Shown piece by piece: positions 8,336 through 15,998 of a stretch of DNA of 36,382 nucleotides. Positions within the stretch are counted from its first letter, which is position 1; the number at the start of each line of letters is the position of its first letter. The notes beneath the pieces are model-generated. The model worked only from the letters and a program-made list of their open reading frames with translations. It did no database searches and was not told the DNA's origin. The position numbers and the translations under genes were made by a program. This DNA is from Micromonospora arida (GTDB lineage Bacteria > Actinomycetota > Actinomycetes > Mycobacteriales > Micromonosporaceae): NCBI RefSeq assembly GCF_003857035.1, contig NZ_QGSY01000184.1, positions 1 through 36,382 on the forward strand. Reading direction: 5' to 3'.

Positions 8336-9007
8336 GTGAGCGAGCGGACGCAGCAGACGGGCCCGGACCAGAGCCCGGCAACCAAGTCGGGGCGCCGCCT
8401 GGCCGCCCAGTTGGCGGAGAAGAAGGCCGCCGACGCGAGGCGCAAGCGCAACGCGTGGGCCAGCGGTCTCGCCGCCGTCGCCGTGGTCGGGGTGCTGATC
8501 GGCGTCTTCGTGACGATCGGCGGGGGCGACGACAAGCCCAAGACCCAGGCCGACTCGACCCCGTCGGCCTCCGCCCCGGCTCCCGACGAGGCCGGCGCAC
8601 CCCCCGCTCCGCAGCTGCCCGAGGGCGCCGATCCGGCGCTGGGCAGCAAGCCGGAGGTGACGCCGGGCACGGGCGACCTCAAGAAGCTCACGGTCACCCC
8701 GCTGATCAAGGGCAAGGGCCCGGCCGTGCAGAAGGGCCAGAACATCACCACCAACTACGTGGGTGTGTTCTACAAGGACGGCAAGGAGTTCGACTCCTCC
8801 TGGAAGGCCGGGCAGCCGGCCACCTTCCCGATCGGCGTCGGCCAGGTCATTCCCGGCTGGGACCAGGGTCTGGTCGGAGTGACAGTGGGCAGCCGGGTGC
8901 AGCTCGACATCCCGGGCGAGTTGGCGTACGGCAACGACGAGGCCGCCGCCGGTGGACGTCCCACCGGTCCGCTGCGCTTCGTGGTGGACGTGCTCGCCGC
9001 CCAGTGA
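8336..9007 (+). CDS. Membrane-anchored FKBP-type peptidyl-prolyl isomerase
   Basis: A 223-residue type II membrane protein. It has a charged cytoplasmic N-terminus (AEKKAADARRKRN), one helix at about residues 40-60, a Ser/Ala/Pro linker, then an FKBP domain at about 112-222. FKBP signatures are TNYVGVFYKDGKEFDSSW, FPIGVGQVIPGWDQGL and VPG/IPGELAYG. It probably accelerates proline isomerisation in proteins folding outside the membrane. The GTG at 8336 has GGGAG eight bases upstream, preferable to the earlier in-frame ATG at 8261, which adds an unconvincing leader. A terminator hairpin follows. Confidence 0.9.
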   Translation: MSERTQQTGPDQSPATKSGRRLAAQLAEKKAADARRKRNAWASGLAAVAVVGVLIGVFVTIGGGDDKPKTQADSTPSASAPAPDEAGAPPAPQLPEGADPALGSKPEVTPGTGDLKKLTVTPLIKGKGPAVQKGQNITTNYVGVFYKDGKEFDSSWKAGQPATFPIGVGQVIPGWDQGLVGVTVGSRVQLDIPGELAYGNDEAAAGGRPTGPLRFVVDVLAAQ

Positions 9008-9018
9008 CCTGTCCGGGT

Positions 9019-9040
9019 CGTCCCGGTTGTCGCCGGGACG
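9019..9040 (+). terminator. Terminator after FKBP gene
   Basis: CGTCCCGG pairs with CCGGGACG over the loop TTGTCG, 12 bases after the FKBP stop codon. Confidence 0.6.
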
Positions 9041-9098
9041 CGATGGAGTTGTTCACATGGGGCTTCCGGCCCGTCACCCTGCGGCAGTAGGTTCGGCG

Positions 9099-9128
9099 TC
9101 ACCCCGGGCGGTTCGCCGCCCGGGGTGA
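9099..9128 (+). terminator. Strong hairpin with TTCG tetraloop
   Basis: Bases 9099-9111 and 9116-9128 form a perfect 13-bp stem closed by TTCG. It is a second terminator candidate upstream of the next gene. It covers the alternative GTG start at 9125, which argues for translation starting further down at 9158. Confidence 0.7.
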
Positions 9129-9157
9129 GCATCCGGAACCGGGACGCGGAGGTGCAT

Positions 9158-10021
9158 GTGACGGCGCTGGACGAGCCTGGGCGGACCGCCCGGTTGATGT
9201 GGACGCACTTCGAGCCGGTGCACGCGGTCACCTACTTCCACCCCCGGGCGCGGGCCGCGTTCGAGGCGGTCGGGCTGCGCGGTTACTGGCGGGGTTACTT
9301 CGCCGGCCGGGCCGCGCCGCTGGGTGCCACCGAGGCGGCTCCGGTGATCGCCACGTTCTTCAGCTTCGCACCGCCGATGGTTACCCGGGCGCTGCCGGCG
9401 GTGTGGCGGTTGGCCACCCCGCAGGAGGCGCTGCGCGCCCGTCTGACCGGTGCCGTGCAGGCGCTCGCGGAGCTGACCTACGAACTGCCGGAGACGCATC
9501 TGACGCAGGCCGCCGACCTGCTGGCACGGGCCGCCTCGTCGGTGCAGACGGCCGGCCGGGTGCTCGGCGCGGTCAACGCGGCGCTGCCGGTCGGGGAGTA
9601 CCCGCTGGCTCGGCTCTGGCAGGCCGCCACCACCCTGCGGGAGCACCGGGGCGATGGGCACGTGGCGGCGTTGGTGGCCGCCGGCCTGGACCCGGTGGAG
9701 ACGCTGGCCTGGCGGGTCGCCGAGGGCATGTCGCCGGTGAATCTGTTCGGTCGGGGCTGGTCCGAGGAGCAGTGGGGGGCCGCCCGCGAGCGGCTGGTGC
9801 AGCGGGGCTGGCTGACCTCCGACGGCGCGGCCACCGACCACAGCCGAGCCGCGTTCCAGGCCGTCGAGGACGCCACCGACCGGGCCGCCGCGCACCCGTG
9901 GGAGGCGCTCGGCCGGGACGACACGAATCGGCTGCGAGAGCTGCTGGAGCCGATGGCCCGGGCCTGCCACACGCTGATTCCGGAGGGCAGCCCGATCGGG
10001 CTGCCCGCGCTGCCCGCCTGA
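9158..10021 (+). CDS. SCO6745-like family protein
   Basis: A 287-residue protein of an actinobacterial group with predicted winged-helix character (the SCO6745 family). Typical pieces are the opening LWxHFEPVHAVTYF, ARAAFEAVGLRGYWRGYFAGRAAPLG, and the HTH-like end EEQWGAARERLVQRGWL. Members are often near regulators, but no activity is established. The GTG at 9158 has GGAGG five bases upstream. The HAD gene follows after 32 bases, so the two may be one transcript. Confidence 0.75.
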   Translation: MTALDEPGRTARLMWTHFEPVHAVTYFHPRARAAFEAVGLRGYWRGYFAGRAAPLGATEAAPVIATFFSFAPPMVTRALPAVWRLATPQEALRARLTGAVQALAELTYELPETHLTQAADLLARAASSVQTAGRVLGAVNAALPVGEYPLARLWQAATTLREHRGDGHVAALVAAGLDPVETLAWRVAEGMSPVNLFGRGWSEEQWGAARERLVQRGWLTSDGAATDHSRAAFQAVEDATDRAAAHPWEALGRDDTNRLRELLEPMARACHTLIPEGSPIGLPALPA

Positions 10022-10053
10022 CCGGGCACCCACGGGTCGGGCAGGATGGGCCC

Positions 10054-10707
10054 GTGACGGATGCGGTGGTCTTCGACCTGGACGGCGTGATCGTGGATTC
10101 CGAGCCGGTGTGGGAGGAGGTCCGCCGGGCGTACGTGGCGGCGCACGGCGGGACGTGGCAACCGGACACGCAACGCCGGCTCATGGGGATGAGCACCGGT
10201 GAGTGGGCCCACTATCTCAGCGGTGAGCTGGGCGTCGACCGCACCGCCGAGCAGGTCGCCGTCGAGGTGGTCGAGGAGATGACCCGCCGCTACCGGGACC
10301 ACGTACCCCTCATCGACGGCGCCGACCAGGTCGTCCGCCGGCTGGCCGCGCGGTGGCCGCTCGGGTTGGCCAGTTCGTCACCGACCCGGCTGATCGAGGC
10401 GGCGCTGGCGGCGACCGGCCTGACCGACGCGTTCGGCGCGACCCTCTCCACCGAGCAGACCGAGCGGGGCAAGCCCGCGCCGGACGTGTACCTGAGCGTG
10501 GCGCAGCGCCTCGGCGTCGACCCGACCCGCTGTGTGGCGGTGGAGGACTCGTCCAACGGGGTGCGTTCCGCCGCGGCGGCGGGGATGCGGGTGGTGGCGG
10601 TGCCGCATGGCTCGTACCCGCTCGATCCGGACGCCGCCGGGATGGCGGTGGCGACGCTGAACGCGATCGGTGAGCTGACCCCGGAGCTGGTGGACAACCT
10701 GGGTTGA
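10054..10707 (+). CDS. HAD-superfamily hydrolase, beta-phosphoglucomutase-like
   Basis: A 217-residue phosphatase or phosphomutase. All four HAD motifs are present: the nucleophile motif FDLDGVIVDSEP near residue 6, the Ser motif ASSSPT, Lys in GKPAPD, and the acidic motif VEDSSNG. The cap position after motif I (subclass I) matches beta-phosphoglucomutase and related sugar-phosphate phosphatases. The substrate is unknown. The start is the GTG at 10054, preceded by AGGATGGG; reading frames opening further upstream belong to the previous gene's shadow. Confidence 0.9.
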   Translation: MTDAVVFDLDGVIVDSEPVWEEVRRAYVAAHGGTWQPDTQRRLMGMSTGEWAHYLSGELGVDRTAEQVAVEVVEEMTRRYRDHVPLIDGADQVVRRLAARWPLGLASSSPTRLIEAALAATGLTDAFGATLSTEQTERGKPAPDVYLSVAQRLGVDPTRCVAVEDSSNGVRSAAAAGMRVVAVPHGSYPLDPDAAGMAVATLNAIGELTPELVDNLG

Positions 10708-10735
10708 CCCGGGTCGAGCCGGGTAGAGACCACGG

Positions 10736-11746
10736 ATGAAGGCCATCGTGTACGAGCGCAACGGCGACCCTTCGGTGCTCGACCTGGTCGACCGGCCGGT
10801 GCCCGAGCCGGGTGCGGGCGAGGTCCTGGTGCGGATGGCGGTCTCCGGGGTGAACCCGACCGACTGGAAGTCCCGCCGCAACGCCCCGCCGAACGGGTGG
10901 CAGATCCCCGGGCAGGACGGCGCGGGGGTGGTCGAGGCGGTCGGCGAGGGGGTCGACCCCGACCTGATCGGTGAGCGGGTGTGGGTCTGGGAGGCCGCCT
11001 GGCAGCGGCCGTGGGGCACGACGGCGGAGTACACGCTGGTGCCGGTCCGGCAGGCGGTGCGTCTCGGCCCCGCTCCGTTCGAGCTGGGTGCCGCCCTGGG
11101 CATCCCGTTCCTCACCGCGCACCGCTGTCTGACCGCTGGCGAGTTCATGCCGGACACGCTGCGGGCCGGCGCGCTGGCGGATCACACGGTGCTGGTGCAG
11201 GGCGGCGCGGGCGCGGTCGGCAACGCCGCGATCCAGCTCGCCCGGTGGGCCGACGCCACGGTGATCGCCACGGTGAGCAGCGCGGAGAAGGCCCAGCTCG
11301 CGGCCTCGGCCGGCGCCTCCTTCGTGATCAACTATCGGGAGCAGGACGTGGTCGAGGAGGTCCACAAGATCGCCCCCGACGGGGTCCACACGATCGTGGA
11401 GGTCTCCCCCGCCCGCAACGCCTCGGTCGACGTACGGGTGCTGCGGCACGGCGGCGCGGTCTGCATGTACGCCGACAACGGCGGGGACGAGGTGAGCATC
11501 CCGATCCGGGCGATGATGGCGCCGAATGCCCGCTGGCAGTTCGTCCTGGTCTACACCGAGCCGAAGGCGGCCAAGGCGCAGGGCGTGAAGGACGTGGCGG
11601 CGGCGGCCAGCCAGGGCGGCATCCGGGTCGGCGCGGACGCCGGTCTGCCGCTGCACTACTACCCGCTGGCGGAGGCGGCCGCGGCCCACCAGGCGGTGGA
11701 GGACTCGACTGTGGGCAAGGTGCTCATCACCACCAGCGACGCCTGA
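10736..11746 (+). CDS. Zinc-independent MDR oxidoreductase (NADPH:quinone reductase-like)
   Basis: A 336-residue medium-chain dehydrogenase/reductase. A GroES-like N-terminal domain (GEVLVRMAVSGVNPTDWK, GQDGAGVVEAVG) is followed by a Rossmann domain with the nucleotide motif GGAGAVGNAAIQLAR near residue 155. The structural and catalytic zinc-binding cysteines of alcohol dehydrogenases are missing, as in quinone oxidoreductases. It probably reduces quinones or enones with NADPH. It is last in the plus-strand run and is followed by a strong terminator. Confidence 0.9.
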   Translation: MKAIVYERNGDPSVLDLVDRPVPEPGAGEVLVRMAVSGVNPTDWKSRRNAPPNGWQIPGQDGAGVVEAVGEGVDPDLIGERVWVWEAAWQRPWGTTAEYTLVPVRQAVRLGPAPFELGAALGIPFLTAHRCLTAGEFMPDTLRAGALADHTVLVQGGAGAVGNAAIQLARWADATVIATVSSAEKAQLAASAGASFVINYREQDVVEEVHKIAPDGVHTIVEVSPARNASVDVRVLRHGGAVCMYADNGGDEVSIPIRAMMAPNARWQFVLVYTEPKAAKAQGVKDVAAAASQGGIRVGADAGLPLHYYPLAEAAAAHQAVEDSTVGKVLITTSDA

Positions 11747-11836
11747 TCGGGTCGCTGACCACCCGATTTCCCCGACAGCAGGACAGAGGCGAACAACTTT
11801 CGCAACAATGACGGTGCGGGTCACCCCGTGTGGAGC

Positions 11837-11873
11837 GGGCGGCCCCGGCGCGGTGCGAACGCCGGGGCCGCCC
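11837..11873. terminator. Bidirectional terminator
   Basis: Bases 11837-11850 and 11860-11873 form a perfect 14-bp GC-rich stem with a 9-base loop, between the converging oxidoreductase and acyl-CoA synthetase genes. Confidence 0.8.
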
Positions 11874-11929
11874 CTGGGGAGGGTTCAGGAGTACTCCCGC
11901 CCCAACAGGCGACAGTGCCCGGGAAAACG

Positions 11930-13579
11930 TTACGGGGCTGTCAGCTCCCGGACACTCAGCTCGCCCCCGGCGTACCGCGAACGGACGACCTTCTTGTCGA
12001 ACTTGCCGACACTCGTCTTCGGCACCGTGTCGATGAACGCCCAGCGCTCGGGCAATTGCCAGCGCGCCACCGACCCGGCCAGGAAGTCCCGCAACTCCTC
12101 GGCGGTCACCGAAGCGCCCTCCCGGACCACCACCGTGGCCAGCGGACGTTCGTCCCAGCGCTCGTCCGGGACCCCCACCACGCACGCCTCCAGCACCGCC
12201 GGGTGGGCCATCAGCGCGTTCTCCAACTCCACCGACGAGATCCACTCACCACCGGACTTGATCACGTCCTTGGCGCGGTCGGTCAGGTTGATGTACCCGT
12301 CCGGCGAGAGGGTGCCCACGTCGCCGGTACGCAGCCAGCCGTCGCGGAACTTCTCCTCGTCCGGGGCGTCGTCACCGACGTACCGGGCGGTCACCCACGG
12401 CCCTCGGACCTCCAGCTCGCCCACGGCCGTGCCGTCGGCGGGCATCGGGTCGCCCGACGGGCCGACGATCCGCGCCTGCACGCCCGCCGGCACCCGCCCC
12501 TGGGTGTAGCGGTAGCGCCAGGCCTGCTCACCGGTCGCACCGGCGGGCGGACGCGAGACCGACCCCAGCGGCGACATCTCGGTCATCCCCCAGGCGTGGA
12601 TGACGTCGATTCCGTGCCGCTCGTCGAACGCGTGCATCAGCGCCGGCGGGCACGCCGACCCGCCGACGATCACCTCACCCAGCGAGGAGGTGTCCACGTC
12701 GTGGGTGTCCAGGTAGGCCAGCAGGTCGGTCCAGATGGTCGGCACCGCGCCGGCCAGGGTGGGCCGCTCGGCGGCGATCATCTCGGCGATCGGCGCGGCC
12801 TGGAGGAACCGGTCCGGCATGATCAGCGACGCGCCGGAGAGGAAGGCCGCGTAGGGCAGGCCCCAGGACATGGCGTGGAACATCGGCACGATGGCCAACT
12901 CGCGGTCGGTTGGGCCGAGGCCGAAACCCTCCGGCATGCAGACCTGCAACGAGTGCAGATAGATCGACCGGTGCGAGTAGGCCACGCCCTTCGGGTTGCC
13001 GGTGGTGCCCGAGGTGTAGCAGAGCGCGGCGGCGTCGCGCTCGTCCACCTCGGGCCAGTCGTACGTGTCGGGCCGGTCGGCGAGCAGCGCGTCCCAGTGG
13101 TGCACGGTTATCCGGTCGCCGGCCGCGGCCACCAGCGGCGCCGGGTCACCACCGCCGACCACCACGACGTGCCGCACCGTGGTCAGCTCACCGATCACCC
13201 GGGCCAGCAGCGGGATCAGCGTGCTGTCGACGAGGACCACCCGGTCCTCGGCGTGATTGGCGATGTAGACGACCTGGTCGGGGAAGAGCCGGATGTTGAG
13301 CGTGTGCAGCACCGCGCCCATGCTCGGCACCGCGAAGTAGGCGACCAGGTGCTCGTTGTTGTTCCACATGAAGGTCGCGACCCGCTCGTCGCCGGTCACC
13401 CCACACTCGTCGCGCAGCCCGTGTGCCAGCCGGGCGGCGGCGCGGCCCACCTCGGCGTACGTCATCCGGCGGGGTTCGGCGCCCGTCCAGGTGACCACCT
13501 CGGCCGTGCCGTGCACCCCTGCACCGTGGTCGAGGATCCGGGAGATCTGCAGAGGGGCGTCCATCATCGTGCTACGCAT
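11930..13579 (-). CDS. Fatty acyl-CoA synthetase (AMP-dependent)
   Basis: A 549-residue ANL-family ligase that activates a carboxylic acid to acyl-AMP and then acyl-CoA. Signatures are the P-loop YTSGTTGNPKG, HAWGMTEMSPLG, GWLRTGDVG, the hinge DRAKDVIKSGGEWIS, and the catalytic lysine in KTSVGKFDKK. The closest resemblance is to long/medium-chain FadD-like enzymes of actinobacteria; chain length is not predictable here. The ATG at 13579 lacks a ribosome site but is preceded by TAGCTT with a 7-base gap, which fits a leaderless mRNA. ATGs at 13567 and 13564 are alternatives. It is divergent from the Nudix gene. Confidence 0.92.
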   Translation of the reverse strand: MRSTMMDAPLQISRILDHGAGVHGTAEVVTWTGAEPRRMTYAEVGRAAARLAHGLRDECGVTGDERVATFMWNNNEHLVAYFAVPSMGAVLHTLNIRLFPDQVVYIANHAEDRVVLVDSTLIPLLARVIGELTTVRHVVVVGGGDPAPLVAAAGDRITVHHWDALLADRPDTYDWPEVDERDAAALCYTSGTTGNPKGVAYSHRSIYLHSLQVCMPEGFGLGPTDRELAIVPMFHAMSWGLPYAAFLSGASLIMPDRFLQAAPIAEMIAAERPTLAGAVPTIWTDLLAYLDTHDVDTSSLGEVIVGGSACPPALMHAFDERHGIDVIHAWGMTEMSPLGSVSRPPAGATGEQAWRYRYTQGRVPAGVQARIVGPSGDPMPADGTAVGELEVRGPWVTARYVGDDAPDEEKFRDGWLRTGDVGTLSPDGYINLTDRAKDVIKSGGEWISSVELENALMAHPAVLEACVVGVPDERWDERPLATVVVREGASVTAEELRDFLAGSVARWQLPERWAFIDTVPKTSVGKFDKKVVRSRYAGGELSVRELTAP

Positions 13580-13635
13580 GGGTAACAAGCTAGTGTCGGC
13601 GGTCACACGTTGGGAACCCCCGTAAGTTGTCGCAG

Positions 13636-14127
13636 GTGAGCATCTCCTGGGCCGACTCATACGTGGGGCAGTTACGCGCGCTCGCCGGGGACCGGACGCT
13701 GATGTTCGTCGGCGCCCGTGCCGTGGTCAACGACGACGCCGGACGCATTCTGCTGATCAAACGCTCGGACAACGGCCAGTGGGCCATGCCGGCCGGCGCG
13801 ATGGAGCTGGGCGAGTCGATCGCCGACTGCGCCGTACGCGAGGTCCGTGAGGAGACCGGGCTGCGCGCGCTGCGGGTCTGCGCGTTCGCCCTCTACACCG
13901 GCCCGGACCGGACGAGCACCAACATGTACGGCCACACGTACCAGGTGTTCACGACGGCGTTCAAGGTGGAGGAGTGGGACGGGCAGTTGGCCCGGGTCAC
14001 CGACGAGACCACCGACGCCGGCTTCTTCACCCGTGACCGGTTTCCCGCCCCACTCTCCACCTCGGTCATCGAGACACTTGCCGACCTGGACGTCTTCGAG
14101 CAGACCAACCGGCTGATCCTGAAGTAG
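13636..14127 (+). CDS. Nudix hydrolase
   Basis: A 163-residue Nudix pyrophosphohydrolase. The complete Nudix box GX5EX7REVXEEXGL occupies residues 54-76 (GAMELGE...REVREETGL). Such enzymes cleave nucleoside diphosphates linked to another group; the exact substrate cannot be told. The GTG at 13636 is preceded by the box TAAGTT at 13623-13628 and a 7-base gap, suggesting a leaderless transcript. A TTG at 13627 is in frame but lies within that box. Confidence 0.92.
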   Translation: MSISWADSYVGQLRALAGDRTLMFVGARAVVNDDAGRILLIKRSDNGQWAMPAGAMELGESIADCAVREVREETGLRALRVCAFALYTGPDRTSTNMYGHTYQVFTTAFKVEEWDGQLARVTDETTDAGFFTRDRFPAPLSTSVIETLADLDVFEQTNRLILK

Positions 14128-14142
14128 GTCGGCCGGGCCGCG

Positions 14143-15177
14143 TTACTGCGGGTGGCGCATCCCGGCGAAGAACCCTTCCTGGATCCAGTTCGGGTACGCG
14201 ACCGGCAGCTTGGTGGCCTCGTCCAGCTCGGTGAGGTCCTGCTCGGTCAGCGTGAGATCCGAGGCGGCGATGTTGTCGACCAACTGCTCGTGCTTGCGGG
14301 CACCGACGATCACGCTGGTCACGGCGGGTCGGGACAGCAGCCAGGCGACCGCCACCCGGGCCGGGCTCACCTCGTGCCGCTCGGCGACACCCTTGAGCAC
14401 GTCGACCACGCCGAAGGCGTGCTCCGGGTCGAACGGGGTGAAGCTGGCGTACCCGGGCTGGGCGCTACGCGCGCCACTGTCGGCGACGGCACCGTCCCGG
14501 CTGACCTTGCCGGAGAGGAAACCACCGGCGAGGGGGCTCCAGACGGTCATCCCGACACCCTCGTTGAGCGCCATCGGCACCACGTCGCGCTCCACGTCCC
14601 GGCCCAGCAGGGAGTAGTACTCCTGCACCGAGACGAACCCGGCCAACTTCTCCCGGGCGGAGATTCCCAGCGCCTTGGAGATCTGCCAGGCGGCGAAGTT
14701 GGCGGCGCCGATGTAGCGGACCTTGCCCTGCCGGACCGCGTCGTCGAGCGCGCGCAGCATCTCCTCCATGGGAGTGATCTGGTCGAAGTTGTGGATCTGG
14801 TACAGGTCGATGTGATCGGTGCCCAGTCGGCGCAGGCTGTCCTCCAGGTTCTGCATGATGTGCAGCCGGGAGGTGCCGACGTCGTTCGGGCCGGGGCCCG
14901 TCCGGGAGTGCACCTTCGTCGCCAGTACGACGTCGCGACGCCGCTTGCCGAGCGCCTTGCCGAGCAGCTCCTCGCTCTCGCCGTCGCTGTAGCCGTCGGC
15001 GGTGTCGACGAAGTTGACGCCCGCGTCCAGCGCGGTGTCCACCAGCCGCTGCACCTCGGGCAGCGCCAGCCCACCCAGGGTGCCCCAGAGCGGGTGCCCG
15101 CTGCCGCCGAAGGTCATCGCGCCGAGCGAGATCTCCGAGACGTACACCCCGGTGGTGCCCAGCAGTCGGTACTTCAC
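14143..15177 (-). CDS. Aldo/keto reductase
   Basis: A 344-residue NADPH-dependent AKR-family oxidoreductase. The catalytic tetrad is visible as D58 (FVDTADGY), Y63, K88 (ATKVH) and H129 (YQIHN), and SVIVGARKHEQL binds the cofactor near the C-terminus. It likely reduces aldehydes or ketones. The GTG at 15177 has GAGGAG eight bases upstream. It diverges from a TetR gene across 125 bp that contains a palindrome, so TetR control is likely. It converges with the Nudix gene with only 15 bases between stop codons. Confidence 0.93.
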   Translation of the reverse strand: MKYRLLGTTGVYVSEISLGAMTFGGSGHPLWGTLGGLALPEVQRLVDTALDAGVNFVDTADGYSDGESEELLGKALGKRRRDVVLATKVHSRTGPGPNDVGTSRLHIMQNLEDSLRRLGTDHIDLYQIHNFDQITPMEEMLRALDDAVRQGKVRYIGAANFAAWQISKALGISAREKLAGFVSVQEYYSLLGRDVERDVVPMALNEGVGMTVWSPLAGGFLSGKVSRDGAVADSGARSAQPGYASFTPFDPEHAFGVVDVLKGVAERHEVSPARVAVAWLLSRPAVTSVIVGARKHEQLVDNIAASDLTLTEQDLTELDEATKLPVAYPNWIQEGFFAGMRHPQ

Positions 15178-15236
15178 GTGTGTCGCTCCTCGTGGTGGGT
15201 CGGAGGCCGAGGTCAGGCACTCCGTGGTCACTATGT

Positions 15237-15251
15237 CGGACACTGTGTCCG
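15237..15251. promoter_or_regulatory. Candidate TetR operator
   Basis: CGGACACTGTGTCCG is a perfect palindrome of 7-bp arms around one base, midway between the divergent aldo/keto reductase and TetR genes. On the minus strand it lies between a TTGCCG (-35-like) and TAGTGA (-10-like), where a bound repressor would block the reductase promoter. Inference from position and symmetry. Confidence 0.55.
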
Positions 15252-15302
15252 GCAACGAGCGTACGTCGCCGAGCCGACCCCCGGCCACCTAGGATTCCGG
15301 CT

Positions 15303-15935
15303 ATGCCCTCGATCACCCGCCGCCGCCCGCGCAACCCCGACGGACGCGCGGCCGTCGAAGCGCGGGTGCTGGCGGCCACCGAACGGCTCCTGAAGGAGGG
15401 GATCCGGTTCACCGACCTCGGCGTGCAGCGGATCGCCGCCGAGGCCGGCGTGGCGCGGTCGACCTTCTACACGCACTTCCGGGACAAGACCGAGTTGCTC
15501 ATGCGCCTCGCCGGCACCATGCGGGAGAGTTCGTTCGACCGCACCGGCGAGTGGGACCCGGGCGGCCCCGGCGACCCGCTCGCGCGGCTGACCGAGGTCT
15601 TCGCCGACGTGATCCGGATATACCGGACGTACGCCCCGGTGCTGGCCGCGATCAGCGAGGTCGCCGCGTACGACGAGGCGGTCCGGGAGTACTGGGCGGC
15701 CGGGCTGGAGCAGTTCGTGGCCCGCACCATCGACGCGCTCCGGATCGAGCAGCAGGCCGGGCGTACCCCCGCCGACCTGGACGTGACGACGGCCAGCCGG
15801 CTGATCGTGATCGGCGGCGACCGCTTCCTCGCCGACCACGTCAGCACGACCTCGGCCGACCCCGAGACCGACGCGGCAGCCGCCCGGGAGTTGGCCGCGA
15901 CCTGGTGGTACGGCGCCTACCGCCGCCCCGCCTGA
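15303..15935 (+). CDS. TetR-family transcriptional regulator
   Basis: A 210-residue regulator. The N-terminal HTH is RIAAEAGVARSTFYTHFRDKTELL at about residues 43-66; the remainder is a helical ligand-binding domain. The ATG is preceded by TAGGAT at 15290-15295 and a 7-base gap, indicating a leaderless mRNA. It lies divergently next to the aldo/keto reductase, with a palindromic operator candidate between, and tail-to-tail with an MFS exporter. It may sense a compound that the exporter removes or the reductase detoxifies; that link is inferred. Confidence 0.92.
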   Translation: MPSITRRRPRNPDGRAAVEARVLAATERLLKEGIRFTDLGVQRIAAEAGVARSTFYTHFRDKTELLMRLAGTMRESSFDRTGEWDPGGPGDPLARLTEVFADVIRIYRTYAPVLAAISEVAAYDEAVREYWAAGLEQFVARTIDALRIEQQAGRTPADLDVTTASRLIVIGGDRFLADHVSTTSADPETDAAAARELAATWWYGAYRRPA

Positions 15936-15951
15936 CCACCTGGGCCCGACT

Positions 15952-15991
15952 GACACCGACCGCCCCGGAGCGGTCCGGGGCGGTCGGTGTC
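15952..15991. terminator. Bidirectional terminator
   Basis: A perfect 18-bp stem (15952-15969 with 15974-15991) closed by the loop GCGG, between the converging TetR and MFS genes. Confidence 0.88.
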
Positions 15992-15998
15992 GAGACAC

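Noticed and set aside
10054..10707. HAD hydrolase as the missing GmhB of the heptose pathway
   Set aside because: Its cap placement and motifs match beta-phosphoglucomutase-like enzymes, not GmhB, and it is 8 kb from the HldE-like gene.
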